Made by a program: the position numbers and the translations under genes. Shown in pieces: positions 1 to 10,870 of a stretch of 36,847 nucleotides of DNA. The DNA lies in assembly GCA_903772945.1 (NCBI GenBank), contig CAICTM010001115.1, forward strand, positions 1-36,847, in the 5' to 3' direction. This stretch comes from Seminavis robusta. Its lineage: Eukaryota; Bacillariophyta; Bacillariophyceae; Naviculales; Naviculaceae. The notes beneath the pieces were generated by a model. That model was not told the DNA's origin and ran no database searches. It was given only the letters and a program-made list of their open reading frames with translations. How positions within the stretch are numbered: the stretch's first letter is position 1; every line of letters begins with the position of its first letter.

Positions 1-98
1 GTGTCGTATAGCTAAGACAGAAAAATGAATCGGAAGCAACACAAAAACTAACCTACTCTATATACCCTCTCTCTATTACTATCTATTTATTTGCTTAG
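1..98 (+). other. Intron (3' part) of the gelsolin-like gene
   Basis: The sequence before position 99 is AT-rich and pyrimidine-rich, has a branch-point-like CTAAC near 49-53, and ends in TTGCTTAG at 91-98. The TAG at 96-98 would be an in-frame stop for the downstream reading frame, so coding cannot continue through it. The donor is at or beyond the left edge. Confidence 0.7.
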
Positions 99-593
99 GC
101 CAAACCACTGGAAAAGGCCGATTCCAACGTGTGGGCCGAAAACATGTGCACCATGGGCACCGTCGTCGTACTCGATCAAGGACAAGGTGATGATTCCGAA
201 GACAAGTTCTGGGCGTACCTGGGCGATGGTGACATTCAGACGGATGCGGCCGACGACGAGGGCGTGACGGAATTCACACCCCTCCTCTACCGTGTCGATG
301 GATCCATTGCCAAAGATCTCGAAAAGGTTGCCGAAGGATCGCCCGTACAGAAAACCAGCACGGACTACAAATGCCTCAACAAGGGCGATCTCAAAGATGA
401 CGATGTCTTTTTGCTCGATAGTGGATGGGAAATTTACGTTTGGATTGGAAGCAAGGCCGATCGATACGAAAAAATTGCCGCCATGTTTGCCGCCGACAAG
501 TATTCCAAAATGGATCCCCGTACACTCGAATTGCCCGTGGAAATTGTCAAGTCGGGTGCCGAATCCGACCGATTCCTTTCTTACTTTGCCTAA
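99..593 (+). CDS. Gelsolin/villin-type actin-binding protein, last exon (partial)
   Basis: This is the C-terminal exon of a gelsolin-superfamily protein, which binds, severs or caps actin filaments in the cytosol in a Ca2+-dependent way (family knowledge). It gives 164 codons in one frame from the acceptor AG at 97-98 to TAA at 591-593. The gelsolin fold signature is clear: FLLDSGWEIYVWIGSKA, followed by a helix AAMFAADKY and a C-terminal strand ending in RFLSYFA. A preceding segment (VWAENMCTMGTVVVLDQGQGDDSEDKFWAYLGD) looks like the start of this domain or a linker from the previous one; it is quoted here only as two blocks of short motifs, VWAENMCTMG and DKFWAYLGD. The 5' exons lie outside the window, so total length and number of gelsolin repeats are unknown. 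There is no ATG at the start because this is an internal exon boundary in phase 0. Confidence 0.85.
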   Translation, partial: AKPLEKADSNVWAENMCTMGTVVVLDQGQGDDSEDKFWAYLGDGDIQTDAADDEGVTEFTPLLYRVDGSIAKDLEKVAEGSPVQKTSTDYKCLNKGDLKDDDVFLLDSGWEIYVWIGSKADRYEKIAAMFAADKYSKMDPRTLELPVEIVKSGAESDRFLSYFA

Positions 594-1297
594 GCGCATG
601 TGAGTAAGTATACAAAGCCCTTGACGCATGTGTTGCATGGCGTTGTAATGGTTTGGCAATACACTGGTGGACTGAGACAGGAAGGAAGGAAGGAAGGAAG
701 AATCCCATTCTTGATCAATTCTAGACATTTATAGTATAATCTGAACCATCGTGTCAACCTGGAACCTGTTGAACATCTTCCAGGTAGAATGGTGGTTACA
801 GAAAAATCACCTCTTTTAGGATTAGTGGATGCATGCATGTCTTGACTGGTGAACTTTAGCGTAGTTGCCGCGGGGCAAACTTGACAGGACTTGTTTGCGT
901 TCTAGCTAGAGTAGGATCGTGCATTTTAGAACGATGTCTTGCACACCATTTTGAATCAGGGCGGGTTGGGATCGATTCGATTCGTCTCCTTTGGCCACAC
1001 ATCTAGAAGAGAAGATCTTCTGAGGTTCCTGAACCATCGATGGCCTGCACGGCTATCAAGGGAGCGAAATCCTCATCTGTTGGTTTCGTGTTACAACCGT
1101 AGCGGTACATCATGGAACTCGCAGCACTGGCGGTGTCGTACTACCGGTACGCAAATGAAACGGTGCAGATTGGATCTCTGTTTGCGGTCGGTTGTAGCTA
1201 CCGTAGTAGCTAGCACGAGGCAGTCCCTGTTTCTTCCATGGAGTCCGTAGTGTCTGCAGGTTGCGAGGACACCAACTGGTGCCACTAGCACATTCTC
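594..1297. other. Intergenic spacer with a (GGAA)n microsatellite
   Basis: About 700 bp lie between the convergent gelsolin-like and GT32 genes and should hold both 3' ends. A (GGAA)5 tract sits at about 680-700. No ORF here looks like a conserved protein, and I see no RNA gene. Confidence 0.6.
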
Positions 1298-2506
1298 TCA
1301 TCCACCCCGATTGCTGTCCCCACTCACCATACCGTTCTGATCAAGAAGATTGCGGTTGTGGTGCTGATGATGATGATACTGAAACAATGCCGCCATGCAG
1401 GATTGTCCGGATGATTGCATTTTATCCTCTCGAAAGCTACTCATGCCCATCTTGGCATACTGTTTCTTCTTCAAGTGCAATGACATCATTTCTCGAGTGA
1501 TATATTCCCCTTCCAACTCTCCCCGTCCCACCACAGTTATAGACCGTCCATTGGTACCTTGCCAAATCCCCGCCTTGACTGGTTTGAAGCCAACCCCCTG
1601 AGGATCCATACGAATTCCGGCATCTTTGCAAAAATCTTGAAAGGCTCGATGCAACGCATGCGGCCCCGTTACCAATGCGGCATTGATTTGCTTGGTATCT
1701 TCTTGTGCCATGATTTTGTGGGTAGCGTGTTGAATGGCATAATACATGAGTGGATGGTGGGGTGACACTGCCATGACGTACTGACTCAATATGTGAAACT
1801 GCTCCACAACAAACCATCCATCATCGGAATCCTTAATGGCTGTCCCTTGATTGTTGCTGTTTGAAGTAAAGACTTTGGTTGGCTGGGTATCAATATCGGC
1901 ATACACACCTCCATACGTCCACAGCACCAAATATCTCCAAACATCTGCCTTGAGCGTACCATGGGGTAAACAATTGGCCATGACCAGATCATGGAGCATG
2001 GGAAATTCATCCGACTGAGACACTAGGAGACGAATCATGGCATCATCGTCGTGGAGATAATAGTCATATCCTTGGAGGGATCTCCATGGTTCCGAGATTT
2101 TGGCAAACAGTTGGGTGAGACATCGAGATTTGGAGGTCTGATGAATCACCTTGGGGATTTTGCTGTTGTTGCTGTTGACAGTGATGGACTTTTTGTGGAC
2201 GACATCCTGAATGTACACAAAACTCTTGGCTTCACAGCTGGCTTGGTCTTGTGGATGATTGTTTCGAGTGTTGGTGAGTTCTGGCAAGGAGGGAGGTGGT
2301 AGTAACTGATCTGCCTTTTTCGTAACGGGTGAAGTGGGACGGATGGAAGACAAAAGATCTGGTTGGTGGACTACAACTTCATTGCTGCCACTAGAAGTAA
2401 AGAAAATTGTTGGAAGCAGAACCAAAATCAACAGTCCAATCAATGTAAACCGACGACCTGAGAGGATAAAGCGCGGTCGTTTCGAACCAGATACAGGTAC
2501 CATCAT
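1298..2506 (-). CDS. GT32-family glycosyltransferase (OCH1-like), type II membrane protein
   Basis: Single-exon ORF of 402 aa. A basic N-terminus is followed by one hydrophobic segment at about residues 20-38, giving the type II topology of Golgi glycosyltransferases. The catalytic region begins with IPKVIHQTSKS (about 117-127) and carries the GT32/Gly_transf_sug core KADVWRYLVLWTYGGVYADI with its DxD metal/sugar-nucleotide site D204-I-D206. Family members transfer a hexose, often mannose, from a nucleotide sugar to a glycan; donor and acceptor cannot be read from the sequence. The C-terminus is low complexity, with a His-rich stretch near 379-386. The start at 2506 is the first ATG before the membrane anchor; a second Met follows directly and could equally be used. 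The gene is convergent with the gelsolin-like gene. Confidence 0.85.
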   Translation of the reverse strand: MMVPVSGSKRPRFILSGRRFTLIGLLILVLLPTIFFTSSGSNEVVVHQPDLLSSIRPTSPVTKKADQLLPPPSLPELTNTRNNHPQDQASCEAKSFVYIQDVVHKKSITVNSNNSKIPKVIHQTSKSRCLTQLFAKISEPWRSLQGYDYYLHDDDAMIRLLVSQSDEFPMLHDLVMANCLPHGTLKADVWRYLVLWTYGGVYADIDTQPTKVFTSNSNNQGTAIKDSDDGWFVVEQFHILSQYVMAVSPHHPLMYYAIQHATHKIMAQEDTKQINAALVTGPHALHRAFQDFCKDAGIRMDPQGVGFKPVKAGIWQGTNGRSITVVGRGELEGEYITREMMSLHLKKKQYAKMGMSSFREDKMQSSGQSCMAALFQYHHHQHHNRNLLDQNGMVSGDSNRGG

Positions 2507-3212
2507 TATCCCTTGTTGTCTTGTTGTGTCACTAGCTCAATCACTCCTTCCCAGCATACAGTATGTCATGGAGTCGAAGTCAGAGAAAGCTTTCCAACTT
2601 TCCAACGAAGGGGAGCAGTGAAGCCGCGAAGACGCGAGGACTGCATGAAGACATCAGACACCATAACGAACGTATGGCAATAATAATTTAATTCACATAA
2701 TGGAGGTGCAACTAAAGCTACACGTAGCTACGGTAGCTAGACAAGGAGGTCTTAAGTCAGGCTACATAGCAAGGGTTGACTCTAACTCCAGACGGATCGG
2801 CCTACCAGTGCTACCTTTGTACTAGCTAGATGTAGTAGATGAAAGCACAGCAACACACAAGTTGTTACTTGGTATTTCTGGCAACATGATCAGTGTAAGG
2901 TACGTTGAACGGAACTGTGGGTCTTCATATCGTGGGTGGGATGAACAGATGATGATGACTCAATTGCTCCTCTTGACACCGAGGAGGGCTTGGCGCAACT
3001 TCAGAGGGTTTGGCTTAATCCAGAGGGGCCTGGCTTCCCCGTTTTTGCTTGCATTGCCAATCAGCCTCAAATGCGAGTCTTCAAGCAGAGCAGCTCCTTG
3101 AACACTCATGGAACTAGATAGTAGCTAGACCATCATTATATGCACTTCCGCCTTACCAGCTTGCAGGCAGAGATTCGTGACACCTCCATGTTTCAACATT
3201 ATTTCGAATGAA
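2507..3212. other. Intergenic spacer
   Basis: About 700 bp between two minus-strand genes should hold the 5' region of the GT32 gene and the 3' end of the pectinacetylesterase-like gene. It contains several short self-complementary CTAG/GTAC motifs (for example near 2720-2740 and 2820-2830) but no ORF that I can support. Confidence 0.5.
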
Positions 3213-4664
3213 TCAAGGAGGGTTGGGAGGAATCGTCACAGAATCGTCTCCTTTGGCAATATGAAATTGATGAGTCACTTCCTTGTTGCATCCAAAGTCG
3301 TCCCACGGCCAGAGACCCACTCCTTTGACGCATTCCGAGGAAAGTCGTGCCCCTTCCACGCGGTACACCAAGGAAGAAACCCAATCGACCAAGGATGGGG
3401 GACTGTCACTCGATACGGTCGGAAACGTACATCCATCACTGGCCGAAGTCGTGTAGAATGCTTCAAAGGGCAAAAAGGCATGGTCCGGCGTATTGATAAA
3501 GTAAGACAGCACGTTGTTTTCCTCATTGACATTCTCGTGAAGGATCAAGAGCCGTTCTTGGACCTTCTTGTAGAATCGCGATGGAGTGCAATACAGGGCA
3601 TCCGCAACCTGGGCCGGATCGGATTGGGCGAGATAGAGTAAAACCGTAAACACATCTGCCAACCCAAAATTTGCAAGGTCAATACTCCCCGCCGCAACGT
3701 CGATTCCTTCCAATCCACTGACACACCACCCGCCAAGCAGTACCAAGTCGCCCTTGCCCAGGATAAAGGCAAACGGGACATCCGTATACGTCTTGGTTAC
3801 CAAAAGAACGGCTTCGAGGCCAAAAAAGTCTCCCTGCTTGCAAAGCTCCAAAATGGTTTGATTAAAACCAATATTCGGCTGACAGACATCCCAGATTTCC
3901 AAGACCCGGTCCGACAAGTATTCCTTGAAGAAGAACACGTTGGAATCGAACAAAACGGTGGTGATTGGCTTCTGGACTTGCTGTGTGAACCCCGAATTGA
4001 TCCATTGAAGGAGCAGATTGGACCAGTAGGCCAATGCTAGGGCCCCGGACGACAACCCCCCAAATATGGCTCTTTCCAATGGTCGGTTATCAACATTATC
4101 GGCACCATCACCAAAGTTGGCAAACAACCAATCTAGGACAGCTCTAGCATTCTTGTTTCCTTTGAAATGAACGAGTCCGTCCTCCGTCACCTTGTTGCCC
4201 ATAAAGCTGTCTCCGGAACAATACGGAAGATATACCAGTGTCCACCCAGCAAAAGGATTGCGTGGATCAGTCGTATCCAACACCCCATTGCTAAATAAAG
4301 TCAGATTCAGCGGAAATATATCTTGGACGGTCAATCCACCGTCGATGCAAGTTTCTGTGCTAAAGCAAGCGCTTCCTCCTTGAAACCAGAGCAGCAAGTT
4401 ACTCACATCACCCGGGATCACCTGAAAGAAATACTCTTGCGGGGTGCCATCCCTTCGAGTGTCAGTAAAACAACGGGCCCCGCTGCTGGGATCGGGATAA
4501 ATCAAAGTGGAGACTCCATTGCTTAGCCCGTCAAATCTACAAGTCTGGCCCGACGCAAAGTCGATGCGACATTCATCTTGCTGGCTCGATGCTAGTTCTG
4601 TCGCTACCACCAGTACTATTACAACATGTAATGCTAGACTTTGGATGTAGAGGACCAACATCAT
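3213..4664 (-). CDS. Secreted pectinacetylesterase/Notum-like hydrolase
   Basis: Single-exon ORF of 483 aa. Residues 1-28 form a signal peptide (hydrophobic IQSLALHVVIVLVVATELA), so the product is probably secreted or vacuolar. The body matches the pectinacetylesterase (CE13)/Notum alpha-beta hydrolase family: LLWFQGGSACFS (about 91-102, oxyanion-side loop), LVYLPYCSGDSFMGN (about 143-157, the family's YCSGD hallmark) and AIFGGLSSGALAL (about 199-211), where S205 in G-L-S-S-G is the likely nucleophile. H395 in NTPDHAF is a reasonable catalytic His; the Asp is not certain. Many cysteines suggest disulfides. Plant members deacetylate pectin and animal Notum deacylates Wnt; the substrate in this alga is unknown. 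The start is the first ATG, directly before the signal peptide; a second Met follows. Confidence 0.8.
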   Translation of the reverse strand: MMLVLYIQSLALHVVIVLVVATELASSQQDECRIDFASGQTCRFDGLSNGVSTLIYPDPSSGARCFTDTRRDGTPQEYFFQVIPGDVSNLLLWFQGGSACFSTETCIDGGLTVQDIFPLNLTLFSNGVLDTTDPRNPFAGWTLVYLPYCSGDSFMGNKVTEDGLVHFKGNKNARAVLDWLFANFGDGADNVDNRPLERAIFGGLSSGALALAYWSNLLLQWINSGFTQQVQKPITTVLFDSNVFFFKEYLSDRVLEIWDVCQPNIGFNQTILELCKQGDFFGLEAVLLVTKTYTDVPFAFILGKGDLVLLGGWCVSGLEGIDVAAGSIDLANFGLADVFTVLLYLAQSDPAQVADALYCTPSRFYKKVQERLLILHENVNEENNVLSYFINTPDHAFLPFEAFYTTSASDGCTFPTVSSDSPPSLVDWVSSLVYRVEGARLSSECVKGVGLWPWDDFGCNKEVTHQFHIAKGDDSVTIPPNPP

Positions 4665-5562
4665 AGCTCGTCATTGGCGGGGAGGGAGGATTTTGAAGCA
4701 AGCAACAGGTGCCCAAAAGAATCCAGGCTAGCTAGCTACTGGTAGTGTCTAGATCCATTGTTGAACGCATCCTCAACGCATCCTTCAGTCAGGAGTTTTG
4801 CTGGATGTGAGATCTCAGTGAGTAGAACCAAAAACGAGGATCGAGCCGCAATGAGGAACTTATCCAGAAATATCTGCACAGTCCCGGTTAAAGTGTATCA
4901 GTCACACTTCAGCGCGATCTGAGCAGTGCGCGACCACGAACCGGTACAGGCAGCTTCGCTTCTAATGATTCAAACGCGAGCCGAGCTTCTTCCTACATTT
5001 CTACACTAGCACTCGTAGAAGTGTACCAGAAAAGCCGGCACGCGTTTGAATCAGAAAAATCGAAGCTGCTCGTACGTACCTCTGCCATGGCCAGGGGGTT
5101 CTCTGGGACTTGGGGGGGAATGAATGGACTCCAGAGGATGAGTGCAGGGTGCAAGGGCAGGAGCCGGACAGCCAAAAGAGCAGACCAACTGCACAACTGG
5201 AAGAGAGTTAGACTATAAAAGTGGTGCGGGCTCTAGGTTTCTACACTATGCACATCTCCGACCTCCCACCTCTACGGGCTCACATCTCCACCGTCTTCAC
5301 GGTCTAACCTAACTGTTGCCGAACCGGTAGCTGTTTTGAGTCCGGGAAGCATGGCATGGAGGCTTGGAAGCTCTCACCCATCAAAACAAAGACCTCAGAA
5401 ATCGGTTGACGTGAGAGGCGGTGCAAGATAAAAGCATTCCCCGTCAATGTTTTTCACTCATGCAACCTCTACTAAGTTATGCTGAAACAAATACATAATC
5501 CTGTGTGTGTACCCAGAGCACAGATCAACGACCTTCGGATAGATTCATGGAAGTGCCCAGTC
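4665..5562. other. Intergenic spacer, no supported gene
   Basis: About 900 bp between the esterase-like gene and the ABC transporter 3' end. A TATAAAA-like string on the plus strand at about 5213-5219 has no plus-strand gene after it, so I do not call a promoter. No ORF resembles a known family. Confidence 0.5.
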
Positions 5563-8500
5563 CTAAACTGACAGGACGGATGCCTTCATTACATTTGTCG
5601 GTTCATCGTCGTCCGCGTCCGCGGCTCCTTGCTTTTGCCAGAGCTCGTTGTACAGTCCCTTGCTCGCCAGCAACTCACCGTGCGAACCCAGCTCAATGAC
5701 ACCACCGTTTCCAAGAACGGCAATCTTGTCACAATCCTTCACTGTCGTCAATCGATGCGCCACCACTAGTGTCGTCCTGGGTTGGATTTTTTGCAGATTG
5801 TCAAGGGCTGCCTGTACAATCTTTTCGCTTTCATTGTCCAATGCTGCCGTAGCCTCGTCCAGCACCAACATTTTCGGGTCAGATACAATGGCACGCGCAA
5901 TAGCTATGCGTTGGCGTTGTCCGCCACTCAGCAGGGAACCCCCGCTGCCAATATCTGTGTCGTACCCGTCAGTTTGATCTAGAATAAACTCGTGGGCAGC
6001 GGCCGCTTTGGCTGCCGTTTCAATCTCGGCTTCAGTCGCATCGGGCTTTCCAAGGAGAATATTGTCGCGAATTGTGCCGGCGAACAGTGTGGGATTTTGT
6101 CCCACGTATCCAATCTGATGACGAAGCCATGAAATGTTGATCTTGCTCAAATCGACGCCATCCAGTGAGACTTCTCCATCGGTGATATTGTAGAAACGGA
6201 GAAGAATCTGAAGTGCCGTCGATTTTCTGCAAAAGATTTGGACAAGGAACACTTGGTAAGGTCGGCCAACAAACACAACACATACAATCAGACTGCATTT
6301 CCAAACACGACAAGTGAACTTACCCGCTACCACTTTTCCCGACAAAAGCAACCGAATTCTTCTGCGCAATCTCCAACGAAAACCCGGATCTGCCCTCGGA
6401 AGCATAGTAGATAGGGTGGTTTTGGCGTGTTGGATACGCGAATGAGACGTCCTTGTACGTGATGGCACCATTAAGAGAATCGGGTTGCACTCCATCGGTA
6501 CCGAAAGGATCCATTTCGTCCAGCGGCTCGTCCACAATGTCGAAGATTCGCTGTGCGGCCCTGAGACCATCTTGTTGGGCATTAAAGTCAGCATTCACTT
6601 GGCTTACGCCCACTGTCCCGAACATTATTGAAAGTATAGGGGTGAAGAACTCGACAAAGCCAACTTTCCCGGCTACAAGGAGTTGCGCTCCCACAAAGAA
6701 GATGATTGCAAAGGATCCAAACATCGCAAACTGACTCAGGCCGAACGCCAATCCAGAAGTCAAACCCATTCTTGCATGACGTTTGGATTGTGGAATCAAA
6801 GCCTTGGAGTAATCTTCGCCGACTTTGACTTGGAGACCGTAGGATTGAACTGCTTCGATTCCACGGAGGCCATTTTCAAAGATGGACTCGGGCGAGAGAC
6901 CTTCCTGTGCTGCTGCTATTTGGCGTCTAATGCAGTATACTTGTACAAACGAAGAAGCCATGATGATTGGGATACAAGCAATGGCGGCCAGACCAATCCT
7001 CCAGGAAAACACAAGAGCAATCGTAATCCCAGCCACAAGCGAAGAGATCATTCTGACTTTGTAACCAAGAGCCCAACCAGTGATCTTCGCAACCTCTTCC
7101 GCATCAGCTTCCAAACGAGACGTCAGCTCACCCACGGAGTGCTCCGGTACATCGAACCAACCGATGTTGCGACGAAGGATGGCCTCGAAAACCAATGTGC
7201 GCATTTTCCCGCTCAATCGATATCCTGACACGGAAAAGCCAATACCGCTGATGATGTTTCCAACCAGAGCACCGGCTGCCAAAATGAGGAAATAGAGGAT
7301 ATTTTCAGAGTTTGCCTCCACCATATCCTCCGGTTTCTGTGTGTAGAAGTTTTCCACGATGCGGGCCGTGATGATCCCTTCTGCCGGCGCCAGAGTACCC
7401 ACCATCATCGCCCCAATGACACCCATCAACATGTACCCCGATTCTGAACTATTGAGTGCCAGAATTCGCATGGGACTAGCAGTCAACCCTTCCAATTGTT
7501 CATCCTCCTCGTCCTCGTACAAAACTTCCTTTTGCGAAAGGGTCAATCCATTTTCAATATTTTCAATGTTGGGAGCTTGTACGCCATTGACGCTAACTTC
7601 CACATCGTCACGACTGGTGCTGCTGGTGACTGTTCTGGGAGTGGATTCAAAGGTAGATTCGGCCGTGATTCCCTGTGACTCGCAGAGTGTCGTGTAGATT
7701 CCATCCAAGGCAAATAATTGCTGATGATTTCCCAGTTCTGCAATGTTGCCACCACTGATGACAGCAATTTGGTCGCAATGGACAATGGTGGACAATCTGT
7801 GGGCGACGGAGAGGGTTGTCATTTTCTTTTGGCTCCGAATGTGTGCCAGAGCATCCTGCACTTGACGCTCCGAGTTGGTGTCCAAAGCAGAGGTGGCTGG
7901 CACGTTTTAGGAAAATTAAAAATGGGCGCATAGGTAGATTGTCCAAGTCAGGAGGAAGCGGCCAATGACGGAGCCTGTGAGAAACACGGTACGCATCCTG
8001 GTTCGAATCCACGGGTACCACAACGGCATTCATTACGCACCTTCGTCGAGAAGCAAAATGGAGGGTTTACGAATCATGGCTCGTGCAATGCAAATACGCT
8101 GCATTTGACCACCACCTGTTATGGAACGAACACGAGAAAAATGGTGTCAGAACAGACTGCAGCCACAATTCAAACCCAAATGTCTCAAGAATACACAAAA
8201 GCAAGCGACTACGTACTCAATTGAACCGACGCCCCACTGTAAAAGGTATCATATCCCTGGGGCAATTCGGTAATGAATTCATGAGCGCAGGCTGCCTTGG
8301 CGGCCTCGATAACTTCTTCTTCGGTGGCCCCCTCCTTGCCACAGGCAATATTGTATCGAATGGTTCCCGGAAAGAGAATGGGACTTTGTGCCACGTATCC
8401 AACCTGTTCCCGCCACCACGAAAGTCGCAGTGAACCCAACGGATACTCATCATCCAGAACAATATTTCCCCCGAGGGGACAATAGAATCGCAACAGCAAT

Positions 8501-10146
8501 TTGGCAATGGTGGATTTTCCCGATCCACTGGGCCCCACAAATGCCACACTTTCTCCTGCTTGAATGGTGAGATTGAAATTGTGAAAAATGGCACGATTGG
8601 GTTGTGTGGGGTAACTGAAAAAGACACGTTGAAAGGTGATTTTGCCTTGCATTTTCTTGGGTGTATCTCCCAACGTGGAATCAGCATCAATGACGGGAAT
8701 GCGATTGATGGTGGCAAAAATGGTGGCGGCAGCCTGTCGTCCGAGATTGATATTTTGAAGTCCGGGTGCCATGAGTCCAAAAAAGGTAGCACAAAGAATG
8801 ACTCCGTAAATGCAACACATGACACTGGCGCCGTTGACTCTACAATCCACTTCACCGTTGATTTCTTCCAGTACGTCCTTGGCAATTCCGTAGAGTCCAT
8901 CGTCGTTGACCTCATCGGGTGCATCTTCAAAGAAGAGGCACTGGACAATAATGGTGAGTGTCATGTGTGCTGCCACTTGTTCGGTTCCGATATAAAAGGC
9001 TCCCGAGTAGGTGCAATAAAAGAGCATCCCGGTAATGCCACTCATGAGACCCGCCAAGTATCCTCCGTAAATGGAGTGTTTTTGTGCCGCCGCAATGTGT
9101 CCTGTATAAGCTGTAAGAGCCCACTTTTCGGCACACAAACTCGCCAAGGTTTTGATACCGGAAATGGCTTCCGTGGCGAGTGCTCCTGCGGCGACAAATG
9201 AATTGGCACCCTGTTGATTGGCTTTTCGTGAAAAGCAACTGACAATCATAATGACAATGGCCACGACGGGTACCACACAGAGCATGACAATGGCAAGTGG
9301 TGCATTGAGGAGTAGGGCCACGAGTAGACTGGCAAAGGCACTGACGGCATTGGCGAATAAGTCTGCCATGGGTCGTCCAATGGCACCTTGAATGTGAATC
9401 ATGGCATTGGCAATCGACGTGGGTAGTTCGTCTCGATTGTTGACATCGAACCATTCGGCATCTTGTCGGAGGGCGGCATGAACAAACTTTTCCTTGATGC
9501 GCAGCGCTTGTCGTTCTCCCGTATACGTCCAAATGGCAACGTAGGTGAATCCCACGACGAGAGAAATCGCGCCGAGAATGGCAAAGGCAATGACCAATTT
9601 TCCCAATTCTCGATTTAAATGTTCATATGCCGCATCACCAGCTCCTTGTAGAATGAGATGAGCAATGGTAGAAAAAGTATCAAGTGCTCTCGCCAGTAGG
9701 ATCAGCCAAGTGGGTAGACAGAGTCCGGTGAGCAGGGCAAAAAAGAGTCCAATGACCATCCAGATGCGTTCTCCAAAGGTACTGTAGGAGAGCAACGCGA
9801 GAAACGAGACTCGACTGGGTTGTTCTGGTTCTGACTTGAATTTGGTTTTTCCAAAGCGTTCTTGACACCACGAGACAAAGTTGGCCGTCGTATTGGCCGA
9901 CAAGACGGGGAGGGTAGCTTGCAACCCGGATGTTCGTCTCACAAACTCTTCGGAAAACTCGTGGGGAATGTACGAACTGTGCGGTTTCTTTTTAGTACCA
10001 GTACCAGCAGTAGCATTGCTCGCACGACGAGGAGCTCCACCACCAATCTGGATCCTCGAATGAGTGACGGAACTACGAGCGCCACTACGCCCGATAGTGT
10101 CCACGTCTACCTCTTTCGGGTCGTTTTTGGGTTGTTCAGATGACAT
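5563..10146 (-). CDS. ABCB/P-glycoprotein-type full ABC transporter, four exons
   Basis: An ATP-driven multidrug-type exporter with layout TMD1-NBD1-TMD2-NBD2. Exons (minus strand): 10146-8217, 8115-8041, 7896-6324 and 6226-5563; introns of 101, 144 and 97 nt, all GT-AG (donors GTACGT, GTGCGT, GTAAGT). Exon lengths sum to 4242 nt, giving 1413 aa, so the joins hold the frame. NBD1: Walker A GPSGSGKST (about 538-546), Q-loop, signature LSGGQMQR (split by intron 1), Walker B ILLLDE (split by intron 2 from ATSALD), H-loop AHRLST. NBD2: Walker A GKSGSGKST (1188-1196, split by intron 3), signature LSGGQRQR, Walker B MLVLDEATAALD, H-loop AHRLTT. Both sites look competent. TMD1 has an acidic insertion before its last helix. 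I chose the ATG at 10146 because the upstream in-frame ATG at 10248 lies in a probable 5'-UTR intron. Substrate is unknown. Confidence 0.92.
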
Positions 10147-10179
10147 CTTCCAAATTTGGCCTAAGCAGTCAAAGTCAAC

Positions 10180-10263
10180 CTGACGAAGATAAGAAATCAA
10201 GATCAGCGCGATGATAATTATCACAAGTGAGGTAGTGTGCAAGTTCACCGGTGCTGATCATAC
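10180..10263 (-). other. Probable 5'-UTR intron of the ABC transporter gene
   Basis: On the minus strand a GTATGATC donor at 10263 follows an A-rich run, and a pyrimidine-rich ATCTTCGTCAG acceptor ends at 10180; another AG, in TGCTTAG, ends at 10161. Either gives a short intron like the other three in this gene. It would remove the upstream ATG at 10248 and its hydrophobic codons. This is inference; transcript data would settle it. Confidence 0.45.
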
Positions 10264-10742
10264 CTTTTTTCAAATCAATAGAAGTAAAGGGGTACCGTAT
10301 CAGGGGTATCAGGAACCAGGATACCCTTGAGATAATTCAAAATCGATTCAATCAATCAGCAAACTCTCCAACAGATCAGATACAAGAGATATCACTGCTA
10401 CCAATAGAGAAGCAACCAATCCAATTGAGAAAGGGGCTGGTGTTGATATCTCTTTGGCTCTTTGGTTGCGAACTGATGACTTTGTGTCGAGCAGTTGAAA
10501 CCTCGCCAAACCAACCAGAAAAATGAGGTTCCAGGCCGTGCTAATAAGGTGACAGGCGGAAAAGGGGCGAAAGGCAGTGATCTGATTGGTTAATCAACCT
10601 AATACGTCAGGAAGTATGTCGCAAAAATTCAAATATACTTAACGTACCATTTATAGTTATTACGGATACAGTGTGCTACAAAGTTCGAAATTTCGTGTTT
10701 CTGTTTTCGTGAAAGAAGGATTCCTCCGATCGAAGATCGACA
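10249..10742. other. Intergenic region upstream of the ABC gene
   Basis: About 490 bp holding the likely 5' region of the minus-strand ABC transporter and the left flank of the decayed element. AT-rich and without a convincing ORF. Confidence 0.45.
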
Positions 10743-10841
10743 ATGACATCTGCCGCTGCCTGCTCAACTCGACAGTCATTATCTCACCAAACCGACAGTC
10801 ATTATCTACCCAAAAGCGGCACCATCATGACCGAAGCAGAG

Positions 10842-10870
10842 CAGCAACAGCAGCAGCAGCAGCAGCAACA
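10842..10870 (+). repeat. (CAG)n microsatellite
   Basis: A CAG/CAA run that encodes polyglutamine in the first frame of the decayed element. Confidence 0.85.

Noticed and set aside
5213..5219. TATA box on the plus strand
   Set aside because: No plus-strand gene follows; both neighbours are on the minus strand.
7980..8025. A tRNA-like B-box, GGTTCGAATCC, inside ABC intron 2
   Set aside because: The T-arm has a mismatch, no matching acceptor strand (TGGTACC) lies upstream and no A-box or anticodon arm can be drawn on either strand.
10147..10248. N-terminal extension of the ABC transporter from the ATG at 10248
   Set aside because: The segment has a GT donor upstream and a good acceptor before the ATG at 10146, so it is more likely a 5'-UTR intron.
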